From Entomortierella parvispora (lineage: Eukaryota; Mortierellomycota; Mortierellomycetes; Mortierellales; Mortierellaceae): a stretch of 64,000 bases of DNA. Within the stretch, counting starts at the first letter, position 1; each line of letters begins with the position of its first letter. A model generated the notes under the pieces. The model was not told where the DNA came from. It saw only the letters and a list, made by a program, of their open reading frames with translations, and made no database searches. Shown piece by piece: positions 1 to 11,408 of this stretch. A program made the position numbers and the translations under genes. The DNA lies in NCBI GenBank assembly GCA_963573315.1, contig OY752150.1, forward strand, positions 1,798,001-1,862,000, written 5' to 3'.

Positions 1-3000
1 TCTCATTGCTCAGGAGCGCATGGCCACAAATACCGTCTACGTGTTCAACAAACCACAAGGCCACAAGTACTCTTTCACAGCAGAAATCAGGAGTTCAGTT
101 GAGCGCGGTTCCAAGAATGCCTCTCCCGTTTGGGTAAAGTTGCTCTCTCGATCTGCAGAACGAGCTGGAACCGGACAGACCATCGAGGCCACACTCCCTT
201 ACATTCGCGATGGCATCCCTGTGGTTGTCGTCTTCCGTGCATTGGGCTTGGTGGCCGATCGTGATGTTCTGGAGCATATCTGCTACGATCGCAATGACTA
301 TCAGATGTTGGAGATGCTCAAGCCCTGTATCGAGCAGGCTTTCGTGATCCAGGACAAGGAGGTGGCTTTGGATTATATCGGCAAAAGAGGAACGACTGTT
401 GGCGTGACAAAAGAGAAACGCACAAAGTATGCCACAGAGATTCTGCAAAAAGAGTTCCTCCCTCATGTCGGCACACAGTCCCATAATCAGACGCGGAAGG
501 CCTACTTCTTTGGGTACATGATCCACCGTCTTCTCCTCGCTGCTCTAGCTCGTCGGGATGTTGATGATCGTGACCATTATGGAAAGAAGCGTATGGATTT
601 GGCAGGGCCCTTACTGGGAGGTCTGTTCAAGATGCTCTTTACAAAGTTGACCAAGGATGTTAGCAAGTATTTGCGCAAGGTAAAGCAAAGAAATACTCTT
701 TGGGACTGAAAGGAGCTCTGTAGCATGTGGTGCTCCAAGAATTATTGTTCTAATGTCATGTCTGTAATCGTTAGTGTATTGACTCGAACAAGGACTTTGT
801 GTTGTCTGTCGCCGTGAAATCCAACACCATCACAAACGGACTCAAGTATTCGCTAGCTACTGGAAACTGGGGAGAGCAGCTGAAGGCCATGCAATCCAGA
901 GCCGGTGTATCCCAGGTGTTGAATCGATATACCTTTGCCTCGACCTTGTCCCATTTGCGCAGATGCAATACCCCTATCGGTCGTGACGGAAAGCTCGCCA
1001 AGCCTCGCCAGTTGCATAATACCCATTGGGGTATGGTCTGTCCCGCTGAAACACCCGAGGGCCAGGCTTGTGGTCTCGTCAAAAACCTGGCGTTGATGAC
1101 CGCTATCTCTGTGGGATCGCCTTCTGCACCCATCCTAGAGTTCTTGGAGGAGTGGGGAATGGAGAACTTGGAGGAGTTGACAGCAAACAATATTTCGAAT
1201 GCCACCAAGGTCTTTGTCAATGGTGTGTGGGCCGGCGTTCATCGTGATCCCAGCAGTCTTGTCCAGACCTTGAAGCGTTTGAGGCGAAACATGGATATCA
1301 ACCCAGAGGTGTCTATCGTCAAGGATATTCGTGAGAAAGAGTTGAGGATGTACACGGATGCAGGACGTTGCTTGCGTCCTCTTTTCATTGTCGAGGACCA
1401 GAAATTGCTGCTGCAAAAGGAGCATGTGGATGAACTCCAAAAGATGATGTACCTAAACGATGAAGGCAAGACAGTGGTAAGCAAGCGTCTTATTCCTATT
1501 ATTTTTTTTATTTTTCTCTTAGGATGCACTTGTGATCACCCTTTGCTTAACATTTCTGTTTACTTGTTTTTTATATTGTAGGAACCATGGGGATGGAATG
1601 ACCTCTTGAGTAACGGCATTGTAGAGTTTGTGGACGCCGAGGAAGAAGAGACCATCATGATCTGCATGACTCCAGATGATTTGGCAGAGTCGCGTCGCGT
1701 AGACCATGTGGCCCAGCCAAGGGACTCTTCTGGCCGTGTCAAGGGTACTTCATCCGCATCTCTCCACACTTGGACCCATTGTGAGATTCACCCCAGTATG
1801 ATTCTTGGTATCTGTGCTAGTATCATTCCTTTTCCCGATCACAATCAGGTGAGTCAACATTTATATCGAGTGCAATGGGTGTACAAGCTGCCTCTACTCT
1901 TTATCTAATGATCTCTTTCTTTGTCTTCGATTATAGTCTCCTCGTAATACTTACCAGTCTGCCATGGGTAAGCAGGCCATGGGAATTTACGTCACCAATT
2001 ACCAGGTCCGCATGGACACTTTGGCCAATATCTTGTACTACCCTCAGAAACCCCTGGCAACTACGCGCTCCATGGAATACCTCCGCTTCCGCGAACTTCC
2101 AGCAGGACAAAACGCAGTGGTGGCTATTCTTTGTTACTCTGGCTACAATCAAGAAGATTCTGTTATTATGAATCAGTCCTCGATCGATCGTGGTCTCTTC
2201 CGGAGTATTTACTTCCGCACCTACATGGATCAGGAAAAGAAGATTGGAATGACGACCATGGAGGAGTTTGAGCGACCAACGCGGGAGCACGTCCTGCGTC
2301 TGCGACATGGAACATACGAAAAGTTGGACGACGATGGTTTGATTGCGCCTGGAACTCGTGTCTCTGGAGACGATATCATCATTGGCAAGACCAAGCCTAT
2401 TCCCGAGGATTCCACAGAGATGGGTCAGCGCACAGGGGCCCACTCGAAATTGGATGCCTCGACACCGCTGAGATCAACCGAGACTGGAATTGTGGACCAA
2501 GTAATGTTGACTACCAATCATGAAGGTGTCAAGTTTGTAAAGGTCCGTGTCCGCTCGACACGTGTCCCACAGATGGGAGACAAGTTTGCATCTCGTCACG
2601 GTCAAAAGGGAACAATCGGTATTACATACCGCCAAGAGGACATGCCCTTTACGTCCGAGGGTATTACGCCAGATATCATCATCAATCCTCATGCCATTCC
2701 TTCCCGTATGACAATTGGACATTTGGTCGAGTGCCTGTTGTCCAAGGTGTCGACATTGGAGGGAAGCGAAGGCGATGCCACGCCGTTCACGGATGTGACT
2801 GTGGAGGCCATCTCGGAGGCACTGAAGAAGCACAACTATCAACAACGTGGATTCGAGGTCATGTACAATGGGCACACCGGACGCAAATTGGCTGCTCAGG
2901 TTTTCTTGGGACCGACCTACTATCAGCGTCTGAAGCATATGGTGGACGACAAGATCCACTCGCGTGCCCGTGGTCCTGTGCAGATCCTTACCCGTCAGCC

Positions 3001-3423
3001 TGTGGAAGGAAGGAGTCGTGATGGAGGTCTTCGTTTCGGAGAGATGGAACGTGATTGGTACTTTTTTTTTTCTTAGCAATGTGTAAGATCTTATTTTGGA
3101 GAGTTTTTGGTCGCCTATTAACCCAATTTTTTTATTTTATTATCTTTACTCTTTACAGCATGATCTCTCACGGAGTAGCCCAGTTCCTGAAGGAACGTCT
3201 GTTTGATGCATCAGATGCCTATCGGGTGCATGTCTGTGATCTTTGTGGTCTAATGGCGATTGCATCCCTGTCCAAGAACAGTTTTGAGTGTCGATCATGC
3301 AAGAACACGACACAGATATCGCAAATCCACATCCCATATTCCATGAAGCTGCTCGTTCAAGAGTTGATGTCCATGTCAATTGCTCCTCGTCTCTTCACGG
3401 TCGATTCGGCTTTGAGGCAGTGA
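1..3423 (+). CDS. RPB2: RNA polymerase II second-largest subunit, 5' truncated at window edge
   Basis: Catalytic subunit of RNA polymerase II; with RPB1 it forms the nuclear mRNA-synthesising core. Five exons fit one frame: 2-679, 775-1476, 1582-1848, 1937-3057 and 3159-3423, giving about 1010 visible residues of roughly 1200 in the family. The missing part is the N-terminal protrusion/lobe. Introns are 88-105 nt with GT-AG ends, in phase 0 except the last (phase 2). Diagnostic blocks are the fork/external region ([12 protein letters not shown]), the hybrid-binding motif [14 protein letters not shown], the basic [13 protein letters not shown] block, [11 protein letters not shown] interrupted by the last intron, and a C-terminal C-x2-C...C-x2-C zinc site (CDLCG...CRSC). 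The frame is fully open. It ends 132 bp before the convergent gene at 3556. Identification is secure; only the 5' end is missing. Confidence 0.97.
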
Positions 3424-3555
3424 TGCAGTGTGTTGTTATTATTTCGAGATTTTTAATAAATGTGTTTGAACACAAATTTTGTTGCAAGCCATTTTTTGTG
3501 ATAAGGTTTAGGTGCCGTTCCTCGATCAGTGTACAGTACGTGTGTTTATTATCGT

Positions 3556-4864
3556 CTATTGTTGTTTCTGTCGAGTGCTTAGTAACAGCTTCACATATTT
3601 TTCCGCCTCTTGGAATCGGGCTCGTTGAATCTCTCGAGTCATCATCGGCGGCCGATCAAACGCTATGCAAATACGTTGAATCTCAGCATCGGTCAGGAAG
3701 CCCTCTCTCACGACATGGTCCGTCATTGTCAGTGGATCATCTGCAGTCGCAGGCGTCGGTTTGAGGCTCGTAGTCGTCCCTGATTTTCCTGATGTCGAGG
3801 ATCCCGTCGATCGGATCCTTTCAGTCATTCCGGTTGGCGACAACGGCGATGATACCTGCGACGAGCTAGAGGACGATGTTTGTGAGGTCGCCGACGATAG
3901 TGAGGATAGCGACGGTGTGATTTCACCGGATGATTCTGCCAAAATCACATTGTCCAATCCTTCTGTCTTTCGCATCCACGCCGATCGCCGTGTGTTTGAG
4001 AGATGATACGATCCATTGAAGAAAACAGCGAATTGGGGGTCGTGTTGTAAACCTAGATCCAAGACTGGGCTAGGTTCAAACGTCATGGTTCCGTTTTTGA
4101 CCAAGAACTCCAAATGCTTGGCACCGCTGTACGCTATATTTCCCGCACATTAAAAGAATAGCAGAAAGATTACTACAGTATTGGTTTTCATCTTTGGGCA
4201 CTCGGAATAAAGGGATGGTGGGGCGTGAAGTGCTCCGGTTTGTGAAAAGTCGTCCTTTAGTCCTTTACCTTTCCAATGGCTCCAGAGTCGGAATGCGTTG
4301 TAGAAGAACGGGATGTTGGGCACCAAGGGCACGATTGTGAACAGGGACGTGACAGGGACCCACAGCGCGGAGTAGATCATGTATTTACGATGGTAGGGTA
4401 TCCGATGAGCCAGCAGCTGGCGAACCTGTTCCTGTGCACTGGCTTCCTTGACCGAGGCCGGGTATATGAATGGGACCTAAAGGCACGGGACGGAGAGACC
4501 GAGGAAAGAGAAGGAGAAGGGAGGTCAGTCGGGTGAAGCCAAACCAAGGAGCACGGAATGGGGAATGTGGATGGACCCTGCGTGTACCAGCACAGCACAG
4601 TACCATGGTGTTGGTGGAGATGTCCTCCTTGGCAGGCACTGCCTTGAGAAATGTCTCTTCGTGCTCAATCTTTTCCAGCATCCCCGTTCCGACGCGATGC
4701 AGACGATGCTTCAGGGTGTCGGCTTTTGCTTGTCCAAGTTGCTCCCATTTCTTTCCAGCCCAAGTCGTGGCACGGTTCAGGTACGAGGTGGAGGAGGGCA
4801 GCAAGGTGGAATGGCAATGCAGGGTGCTTGATGTGCGCGACAGGGGGATGAGAAAGATGCGCAT
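3556..4864 (-). CDS. Mitochondrial K+/H+ exchange-related protein (Mit_KHE1 family)
   Basis: Three exons on the minus strand, 4864-4604, 4476-4269 and 4133-3556, join without a break to a 348-residue protein. The first exon (MRIFLIPLSRTSS...) carries the usual N-terminal block followed by a charged helical stretch. Exon 2 holds two hydrophobic segments (SALWVPVTSLFTIVPLVPNI) followed by the family signature around NAFRLWSHWK. Exon 3 continues with AYSGAKHLEFL, then a Ser/Thr-rich disordered tail and a final acidic helix that contains LTDAEIQRIC. The family (PF10173; yeast YDL183c relatives) is linked to potassium/proton balance of the inner mitochondrial membrane. The start at 4864 is chosen because it matches the family N-terminus and the upstream region is low complexity. 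The Ser-rich region between helix and tail is longer than I would expect. Confidence 0.85.
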
Positions 4865-5027
4865 CGTGGTCGATGGCAAAGGCGCAACAAGGGGAAGGAG
4901 AGATAAAGAGATAGAGAGAAGAGAGAAGAGAGAAGAACGGCGATGGATGAGGATACATGGTGCATACTGCACGACGATGTGCCTGTGCCCTAAGCCACCA
5001 CGCGCTGGAGGATGCGACATGGTGCAA

Positions 5028-5120
5028 CACACACACACAAACACACACAAACACACACACACAAACACACACAAACACACACAAACACACACAAACACAC
5101 ACACACAAACACACACACAG
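5028..5120. repeat. (AC)n-rich microsatellite
   Basis: About 93 bp of alternating ACAC runs interrupted by AAAC units, upstream of the minus-strand K+/H+ exchange gene. It creates long spurious reading frames of alternating Thr/His or Cys/Val on both strands. A shorter TATG tetranucleotide run follows at 5248-5275. Confidence 0.95.
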
Positions 5121-5399
5121 ACAGGCCAGAGACGCGTCCTCTCTCGCCGGGATCGATGCTTGAGGAGGGAGACGAAGGAGACGAGGGAGAGGAAGGATGG
5201 ACGCGCGACTTTTGGGATAGCTGTACATCCATGCACATGGACAGTACTGTATGTATGTATGTATGTATGGATGTATGTCTGTACAGAACAACAGAACAGC
5301 ACTGCGGTGCGCAGACACGGAAACATTTTCTGTTTCTCCACCTTCGCAATGTCGCCATGCACAGCCTTTCCTTTTCCTGCTCTCGATATCTTTTTGCTA

Positions 5400-5697
5400 G
5401 CTGGCAACGTCCAGCTGCAAGGGTAAAGTACTGTAATGTGAAGAACATTTTCAAGAGGGATTTGTGGATCGGGCCCGGGACCCACATCTTTGGAGTGGGC
5501 GAGAAACAAACTAGCTCGTTTGAGAGCCAGACTGACGGGGACTATGGGTCTGGCGAGATCGATTGCTATCAACGCACCTCTCGGTAAAAAAAAATACAAG
5601 GTGTCAGACGGTGCATGGGGTGGAGATCTTGGACACTTGTGAAAACAAGGGTGGTGATCTTACGAGCAAAGGAGGCGGTTCCGAGAGTGGTAGCCAT
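5400..5697 (-). CDS. Possible small spliced gene, function unknown
   Basis: A minus-strand ATG at 5697 opens MATTLGTASFA, followed by a GTAAG donor at 5663. An acceptor near 5578 restores a frame reading RALIAIDLARPIVPV. The short alanine-rich, amphipathic start would suit a small mitochondrial membrane protein, but I recognise no family, and the 3' end is unclear because the frame runs into the AC microsatellite. The end coordinate is a rough limit. It could equally be a non-coding leader. Confidence 0.2.
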
Positions 5698-5732
5698 TTT
5701 AGTATCATAGCTGTATGAATAGCTGAAATAAG

Positions 5733-7165
5733 GAAGAACAAGACGCTGGATGCACAGACTTCTTTATTTTTATCAAGAGCTGGAGCAGAAACAAGAAAGG
5801 GTCAGATCCTTCACACAGTGACCAGGTTCTCAATGAACAGGTTTGTCCGTCCTCTTGATGTTCGACGTCTAGTGCCATGATTGTTCGATATTTGTTCACT
5901 TCAACTTTTTCATTTTAGACATGTTCGTTAACAATATAGCCCACCTAGAGCTGCATTGTGCCTTTCTTGGCCACATCAACAGAGCTCCCTGCTCACCTGG
6001 GCCTTGCCTTTGATCCCCTCCCTGCCTTGGTGTAGTGATGCAGAGCCAGCCACCTCTCTCGTAAATAAAAGAACGTCCACCTCACTCCCCATCTCTGCCT
6101 CTCTGCCTCTCACCCGCTCACACACTCACACACTCGCTCGCCCACGTCAAAGGTCAGTTCTCGTTTTTAAACTGTGCGCTGTCATTATTTATATACAGTG
6201 GAATTTAAAACTAAGCCGATGGTTTGTTTCTTCTCCACCGACACTGTCCCTCTTCAAAGATGGCTACTCTCCACAAATTCCCCTTCAACAATATGTTCTC
6301 GTGGCCGAAAAGGCGTTAGAGGAAAACAACACTCTCTACATATACCTGAGCCACAGCACCGACCACCACGACGACGACCAGCGTGATACCGTTCTGATTA
6401 TCATTCCCCGAACTTGCCTAACCACCCAGCTTACAATCTGGGGATGGGCTTGCTGTCGAGGACGATGACGAACAGACTAGTCTGTATCACAGGTGTGTTA
6501 CTATCAAGCAAAGGGGTCCAAACACTGCCTGTCATCAAGGTCAAGAGGAGGTTGAGTTTCGGAGAGGACTTCCTCCCTTTGATCGAATTCGACTTTTTTT
6601 AGGATGCGGTCGCCAAAGAAAGCGAAATAAGGAAGCCATAGAAGGAAGATCTTATACCTTCACGCACGTTGGTTATCAGCACATTCACTAATGCGTTCGT
6701 TTCTCGTTTATTGTTTGCTTCAAATGAGGTTTTGCAGCGCAAAAGACAGAGACAGAAGGATAGTATTCTTTGAAAAAAAAAAAATAGACAGGGAGAGATT
6801 CTGACTTTTGCTCCTGTTCTTTGAACCAATCCAAGAAGGCGCAGTTGGAAGATGATGGCCTGGGTGAGCAGGGAGGCTCTACTGATGTGGCGCTTATGGA
6901 GGCCAAGAAAAGCTCGATGAAGCTCTAGGTAAGCTATATTGACATGTCTAAAATGACAAGTTGACGTGAACAAATACTGACCAATACTGACCTATGCTCA
7001 AACAATCATGGTACAAGACGTCGAACATCAGGAGGACGGACAAACTTGTTGTTCTTAAAGAACCCGGCCATTGTGTGAAGGATCTTGCCCTTTTCTTATT
7101 TCTGCTCTGGCCCCTGATAAAAATAAAGAAGTCTGTGCATCCAGCGTCTTCTAACGCTCTTGGTT
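5733..7165. mobile_element. 1.4-kb element bounded by long imperfect inverted repeats
   Basis: The roughly 250 bp at 5733-5990 reappear, inverted and diverged by something like 20%, at about 6860-7165. Both outer ends contain a GACGCTGGATGCACAGACTT core, and matching blocks follow in the same order: a TTTATTTTTATCA tract, a TTTGTCCGTCCTC...GATGTTCGACGTCT block, a CATTTTAGACATG block and a GAGC(C)TCCCTGCTCACC block. The central 0.9 kb has no convincing reading frame. This is the structure of a foldback or long-TIR non-autonomous transposon; the superfamily is not assignable. No target-site duplication is obvious. Confidence 0.55.
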
Positions 7166-7399
7166 TCTCTTGCTACCTTGTCTCTGCCTACTACAGCTTT
7201 CTCTTAAAGCTTCGCCTTTTCTATTTACATCTTGTGCAATGAACGGGAAGGCCGCAGTCCAGGCTACTCTTCTCTCTCTCTACTCCTTTTCCTGAGTAGC
7301 GAAAACAAAGTATTATTATAATAACAAGCTTCATTGTCACTTATTAATACAGTCTTGGCATCCAATGTCCCGTGTCACTTAAATACACGAACCAGCGTG

Positions 7400-8300
7400 G
7401 CCGTATCTCAGATCCCACCTTTTTTTTTGATTTTATCTGGTTTTATTTGGGTCAACGTCCAAAATTCAGTGCCCTTACAGCTTTAGGTGGCGCTAATATT
7501 GAGATACAACTAGCACTACAAGGGTGAAAGTGAAAATAACAAGGAAATACTATGTGTGTGTCTGTGGGGGGGGGGGGGGGGGGGGGGGAGGAGGATCGAG
7601 GAGTACGAGTTGGGTCTATTGGTGACTTTCGACTGCGTTCCTCCTGTACGCGGCCAATACTCGTTCTGGTGGACAATTTTGTTGACCGCAAGATCAATGG
7701 ACGTTATCGCCTGGGTGGCGTCGAAAGACTGGTCCTCGAGGATGTGGAGAAAGTGAAATATCCATATCTGATGAAGATATCTGATGAAGGACGGGGACGG
7801 TTGTTAGAAGCGCAACTGCACTAATATTGCTCGTGGGAAGGATCTGATCATGTTCGCCATAGAGGAGAAGCTTGATCCCATCTTTTTTTTTGTTTTTATC
7901 TGGTTTATTTGGGTCAGTGTCCAAGAAATCCAGTGCCCCTACATCTTCAGGCGGCGCTACTACAATCAAAATTGAGTTACTACAAGCACTACGGGGGTGG
8001 TAATAAAAGGTAAAAATACAGGTATAGAAGAAAATGAAAGAAATACTATGTACGGCTGCGTCGCAAGTTAGATCCCATCTTTCGCTCCAACTTAACTTAA
8101 ATGTCAGGTGACCTTTGACTTTGAACAGCAATGTCGACTAGCAAAAAGTCGTCGCCAGCATGCGGGACCAAGTGCGCTGGGTTTCTCTCGCTGAGGAGCA
8201 TCGATCTAGGCCATAAAATCAAAAATCCCTTATCTTTCCTATGGTCAAGAAAAAACACCCGATTCTCAGATCCCATCTTTCGCTCGAACTTAACTTAAAC
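7400..8300. repeat. Gene-free stretch of dispersed-repeat fragments
   Basis: Two related blocks lie head to tail at about 7410-7555 and 7868-8052. Each starts with GATCCCA(C/T)CT, has a T-rich tract and the phrase TTTATTTGGGTCA, and ends near GAAATACTATGT. A third, inverted relative is at about 16500-16600. A 31-bp sequence beginning GATCCCATCTTTCGCTC occurs at 8071-8101 and again at 8269-8299. A run of 23 G lies at 7566-7588. A block of about 60 bp at 7650-7712 recurs at 29653-29713. I see no gene here. Confidence 0.7.
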
Positions 8301-8466
8301 GTAATTAAGGCGTGGATTGTCCCGATTTCTTCTTAATCGCATAAGCTGCACACACACAGCAAGGGAGGGAATGGAATCTCTTCTTTCGTTTCGCATCTTC
8401 TTCCCACGCTCCATCTTCCACACACCATTTCGACATTTCTTGTTGATCACGCTGAAAGTCGTTGAC

Positions 8467-8694
8467 ATGAATCGAGGCTCGAACAACACTAACTACTACG
8501 GAACTAACGGCCAGGGCAACCACTGGTGCACTCGCGGATCCTCCAATGCGGCTGGAGGAGCGTACCACTATTCCAACGCTGACGGTTCTTACTACTATCA
8601 AAATCCGAACGGATCGACCTATTACAACTCGGGCACCGGTTACTCGAGCTACACTCCTCCTTCCGGCAAAGGTTCCTCGAAATCCTCGCGATAA
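8467..8694 (+). CDS. Small Tyr/Gly/Asn/Ser-rich protein, conserved-type hypothetical
   Basis: A 75-residue intronless frame starting MNRGSNNTNYYGTNG. The body has two near-repeats, GAYHYSNADGSYYYQNPNG and GSTYYNSGTGYSSYTPP, and the C-terminus is Ser/Lys-rich (GKGSSKSSR). It has no signal peptide or membrane segment, and low complexity suggests an extended protein. Small proteins with this SNxxGSYYYxNPxGSTYYN pattern occur across fungi (recalled, not searched); their function is not known to me. The start is the first ATG after an upstream T/C-rich stretch. The distinctive codon-level repetition supports real coding despite the short length. Confidence 0.65.
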   Translation: MNRGSNNTNYYGTNGQGNHWCTRGSSNAAGGAYHYSNADGSYYYQNPNGSTYYNSGTGYSSYTPPSGKGSSKSSR

Positions 8695-9109
8695 GCAGAG
8701 GTCAGCCGCAAATATACACCTCTGGTGTAACTTAAATACAAAAAGGAAAGAAAAGAGAAAAAGAAATGAAAGCAGACCTTCCCAGTTTCTCCTTATATCT
8801 TCATGCAAAATCGAATACTTGGATCCACACCATATAGCTGTCAGCCGACAGATGTGGTCTCTCTGCTTTCTCATGCGAGGACTATGAATCCACCCGATTT
8901 TGGACGACAAAACAAAGAATGACTGACGCGTGTCCACTCGAATGGAAACTCGACAATTTGCGCGTTCGTGCAGGGCGCTCTACGCCATTGAGGTTGCGCT
9001 CCACGATTTTTGTTCCTAGCCTTTATGTAGTCTCAGTTGGGTGATTGACAAACTATATCGGTGGATGGCTGCTTCAAGTTCCAAGAGTTTGCTTGGTGGA
9101 TGCTCACGA
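8695..9109. other. Intergenic, nothing recognised
   Basis: 415 bp between two convergent genes. It would contain both 3' untranslated regions. No repeat or RNA gene seen. Confidence 0.6.
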
Positions 9110-9919
9110 TTAAGGAGTATAACTCATATTTCGGAAATGACTGGCCACAGTCCTTCCATCGGTCGGCATTTCAAACTTCCCAGCCCACTGGTCTTCCTGG
9201 TCATGGGTCCACGAATTCATTGCCAACTTGAACTCTGTTGTCTTTGGGTCCGCAACTTGCACGTCCGATCGCTGATACACTTTTCGTCCATCCACATACC
9301 AAGCAATATAATCCTTTCTCCACTCGATTGCGTAGGTGTGCCATCCAGCAGATGCATCAAATCCTAGGTCTATCTTGACGGGATGCTGTGTCTTTCCCTT
9401 CCAAACGTTCACCCAGCAAACAGTCGACACCCTCCCTGTGAGCTCAATATCAATCTCATTGATTCCATTGGCGATGATAAAGAACGCTGTGACATGCCCT
9501 TTGTTGTTCGTGGAGATCATGTCACAAGAATAGACCCCGTAATCCAAACCCGTTTCTCTGGAGATGAGCTCTCCACCTGAAAAGGGTTTCACTGAGGATT
9601 TGGTTCCAATGGAAATTATGGCACCTGAGGGTGTAAATTGGACCTCGTCACGAATGTAGTTGCTGCTCCAGCTTTCAGGTCCCGATTCGTGGGGGATGAT
9701 GAATTTGGAGGCTAGATTGGCACTTGTACTAACACCACCATCGTCAGCGGTTGCGAGGGTTTCATGAAACGACTGCCTAGTGCTTTTGGGCTGTTCGGGT
9801 TGATCGCCGTTGAAGACTTGTTGCTGTTGCTGCTGTTGAGCAAAGGGATCCAGATTTCCAGACTGGCCATTGTTGCTTCTGCTATTCTGTTGGCGATTTT
9901 TACTATCCTTATTTCCCAT
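9110..9919 (-). CDS. GH16-family beta-glucanase-like protein lacking a signal peptide
   Basis: 269 residues, one exon. Residues from about 70 to the end form a concanavalin-like GH16 domain. The catalytic E-x-D-x-E signature is seen as NEIDIEL, preceded by a TAFFIIANG strand, and followed by WVNVWKGK, a WRKDYIAWYVDGRKVY strand typical of GH16 and a final NSWTHDQ segment. GH16 enzymes hydrolyse or transglycosylate beta-1,3(4)-glucans and are normally secreted. Here the N-terminus is MGNKDSKNRQQNSRSN, polar and without hydrophobic core, followed by a polyglutamine run and a disordered Ser/Gln/Asn region. Met-Gly with Ser at position 6 fits N-myristoylation. Either the protein is intracellular or membrane-tethered, or a 5' exon with a signal peptide was missed; I found none immediately upstream. 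Confidence 0.85.
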   Translation of the reverse strand: MGNKDSKNRQQNSRSNNGQSGNLDPFAQQQQQQQVFNGDQPEQPKSTRQSFHETLATADDGGVSTSANLASKFIIPHESGPESWSSNYIRDEVQFTPSGAIISIGTKSSVKPFSGGELISRETGLDYGVYSCDMISTNNKGHVTAFFIIANGINEIDIELTGRVSTVCWVNVWKGKTQHPVKIDLGFDASAGWHTYAIEWRKDYIAWYVDGRKVYQRSDVQVADPKTTEFKLAMNSWTHDQEDQWAGKFEMPTDGRTVASHFRNMSYTP

Positions 9920-11408
9920 TTTGCACAGTATGTTTCCGTTGAATCAAGAGAAGATGAAAGCAGGACTTGGTGACCAAAAAACAATAAAAAAAAAGGAGCA
10001 TATGCAAAGAGACGCTCAGGCTATTTATTATCTTCTCCCCGTTGGCGGATATTTCGATTCCGTCAGTCCTTCCGTGTGAAATGTCATTCTTATTCCTTCC
10101 CAACGAGTGGGAGTAAGGTGTTTTGAATCGGCCGTTGGTGTGTTCACCATTTTAACAGCCCTTCACCTGACTTGGTAATAGAGCTCATGACGCGTTTACT
10201 CTGCTCGCTTGTCATTCGCGATGAAGAACACCTTTAACGCACGTCGTCCGTGCTTGCAACTACAGGTCCGATTACAGCCGAAAGATCCACATTGAAAAAA
10301 ACACACCACTGCTTTCCAGATCCACTCTCAGCTTCCAATATTCTAAGGGGCCTCCACGGATGCTGCTAGTTACGATAGCTAATACAGCCTGTGTGGTTAA
10401 CACACATTATGATTGAGACGCCAGAGTCCCGCTGAGGTCCTTATATGTTGAGCCCACAAAAGAGGCCATTGTTCTAAGAATTCTCCGCCATTTGTTTGCT
10501 TTCTTTTTTGCGCAACCGCCCCTTTTTTTATCTAGACAAGAACACTTCTTCTTGCGCCTCCACCACGGGAGAGGCTCCGAGGTTACGTCTCTGTCCAATC
10601 GCAGCGACTTCCTGTCTACATCGACACTTGACAGCGCTCGGAACATTATCCCACGGGCTAGGACCCATCTTTGTACCCTTGTGCCCAAAGTTTAATTCCA
10701 GGCGCAATCTTGGGGCGATATTCGATTGGTCCTTCAAAATATTCCCACCAAACAATATACGCCAAAGTACTGTAACGCCCCTCTGGGCTTGCCCTTGAAA
10801 AATGTCGGTGGGTAGACGGTTAATACATGAATTCTAAATCCTTTAGCCTAAAGGTGTGGCGTGGCCACAAATTGTGCACCAGATTACCGATTTTGGTAGG
10901 GCCTTCGTTGTTCCTGGACATGGCGTCAAGAACAAGCTCTGGAGAGTCGCGAATGCGCAAGTGGACTAACAGGGTAGTCTACTGTGTTGTGCTTCGGACT
11001 TGTTCCGTGGAAGGTCAATCTTGCATGACCTTCACGAGAGCGGGATCATCCTGAGGGATTGTTTGGTGTCTTCTCTTATTTTCATATAGGGAACTGATGT
11101 ACTTCAACTTTCATCCCTTCCACGCCTTCCATTTCGTGTCCTTTTGATTCGATTGGTTAACCGTTTGTACTTTCCGATACTCCTCCCTGAGTTCAAAAGT
11201 TCACATCACCGTCGGCCGTCTCATAAAGAGGCTACGATTCTCAGTCAACCCCCTTTTCCCCTCTCGTTCTTGTTCTGTGTCCATCACTCGTTGAGAACCA
11301 TTGCCATCTTCTTCGTCCTCTCCATCCTCTCACCTTCCCTTCTTCCTCCTTCACCACAACGGCGTACTCTCCCTTACCTGTACATAATACCCCTGATTAC
11401 TATCTATT
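9920..11408. other. Intergenic region between divergent genes, no gene recognised
   Basis: About 1.5 kb between the GH16 gene (minus) and the OPT transporter (plus), so it should hold both promoters. The last 200 bp before 11409 is pyrimidine-rich (runs of TCTTCCTCC and CCTTCCCTTC), a common fungal 5' leader composition. Frames within 10400-10800 on both strands lack recognisable content. Confidence 0.5.

Noticed and set aside
1931-2443. 170-codon minus-strand frame opposite RPB2, and several similar ones
   Set aside because: Antisense shadows of the conserved RPB2 exons; no independent motif.
4990-5599. Long frames on both strands across the AC microsatellite (up to 404 codons)
   Set aside because: Produced by the repeat; composition is alternating Cys/Val or Thr/His. 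Only the embedded Mit_KHE1 exon of the longest frame is real.
10407-10688. Basic 93-codon minus-strand frame
   Set aside because: Lys/Arg-rich from a T/C-rich stretch, no start context or family; overlapping frames on the other strand are equally long.
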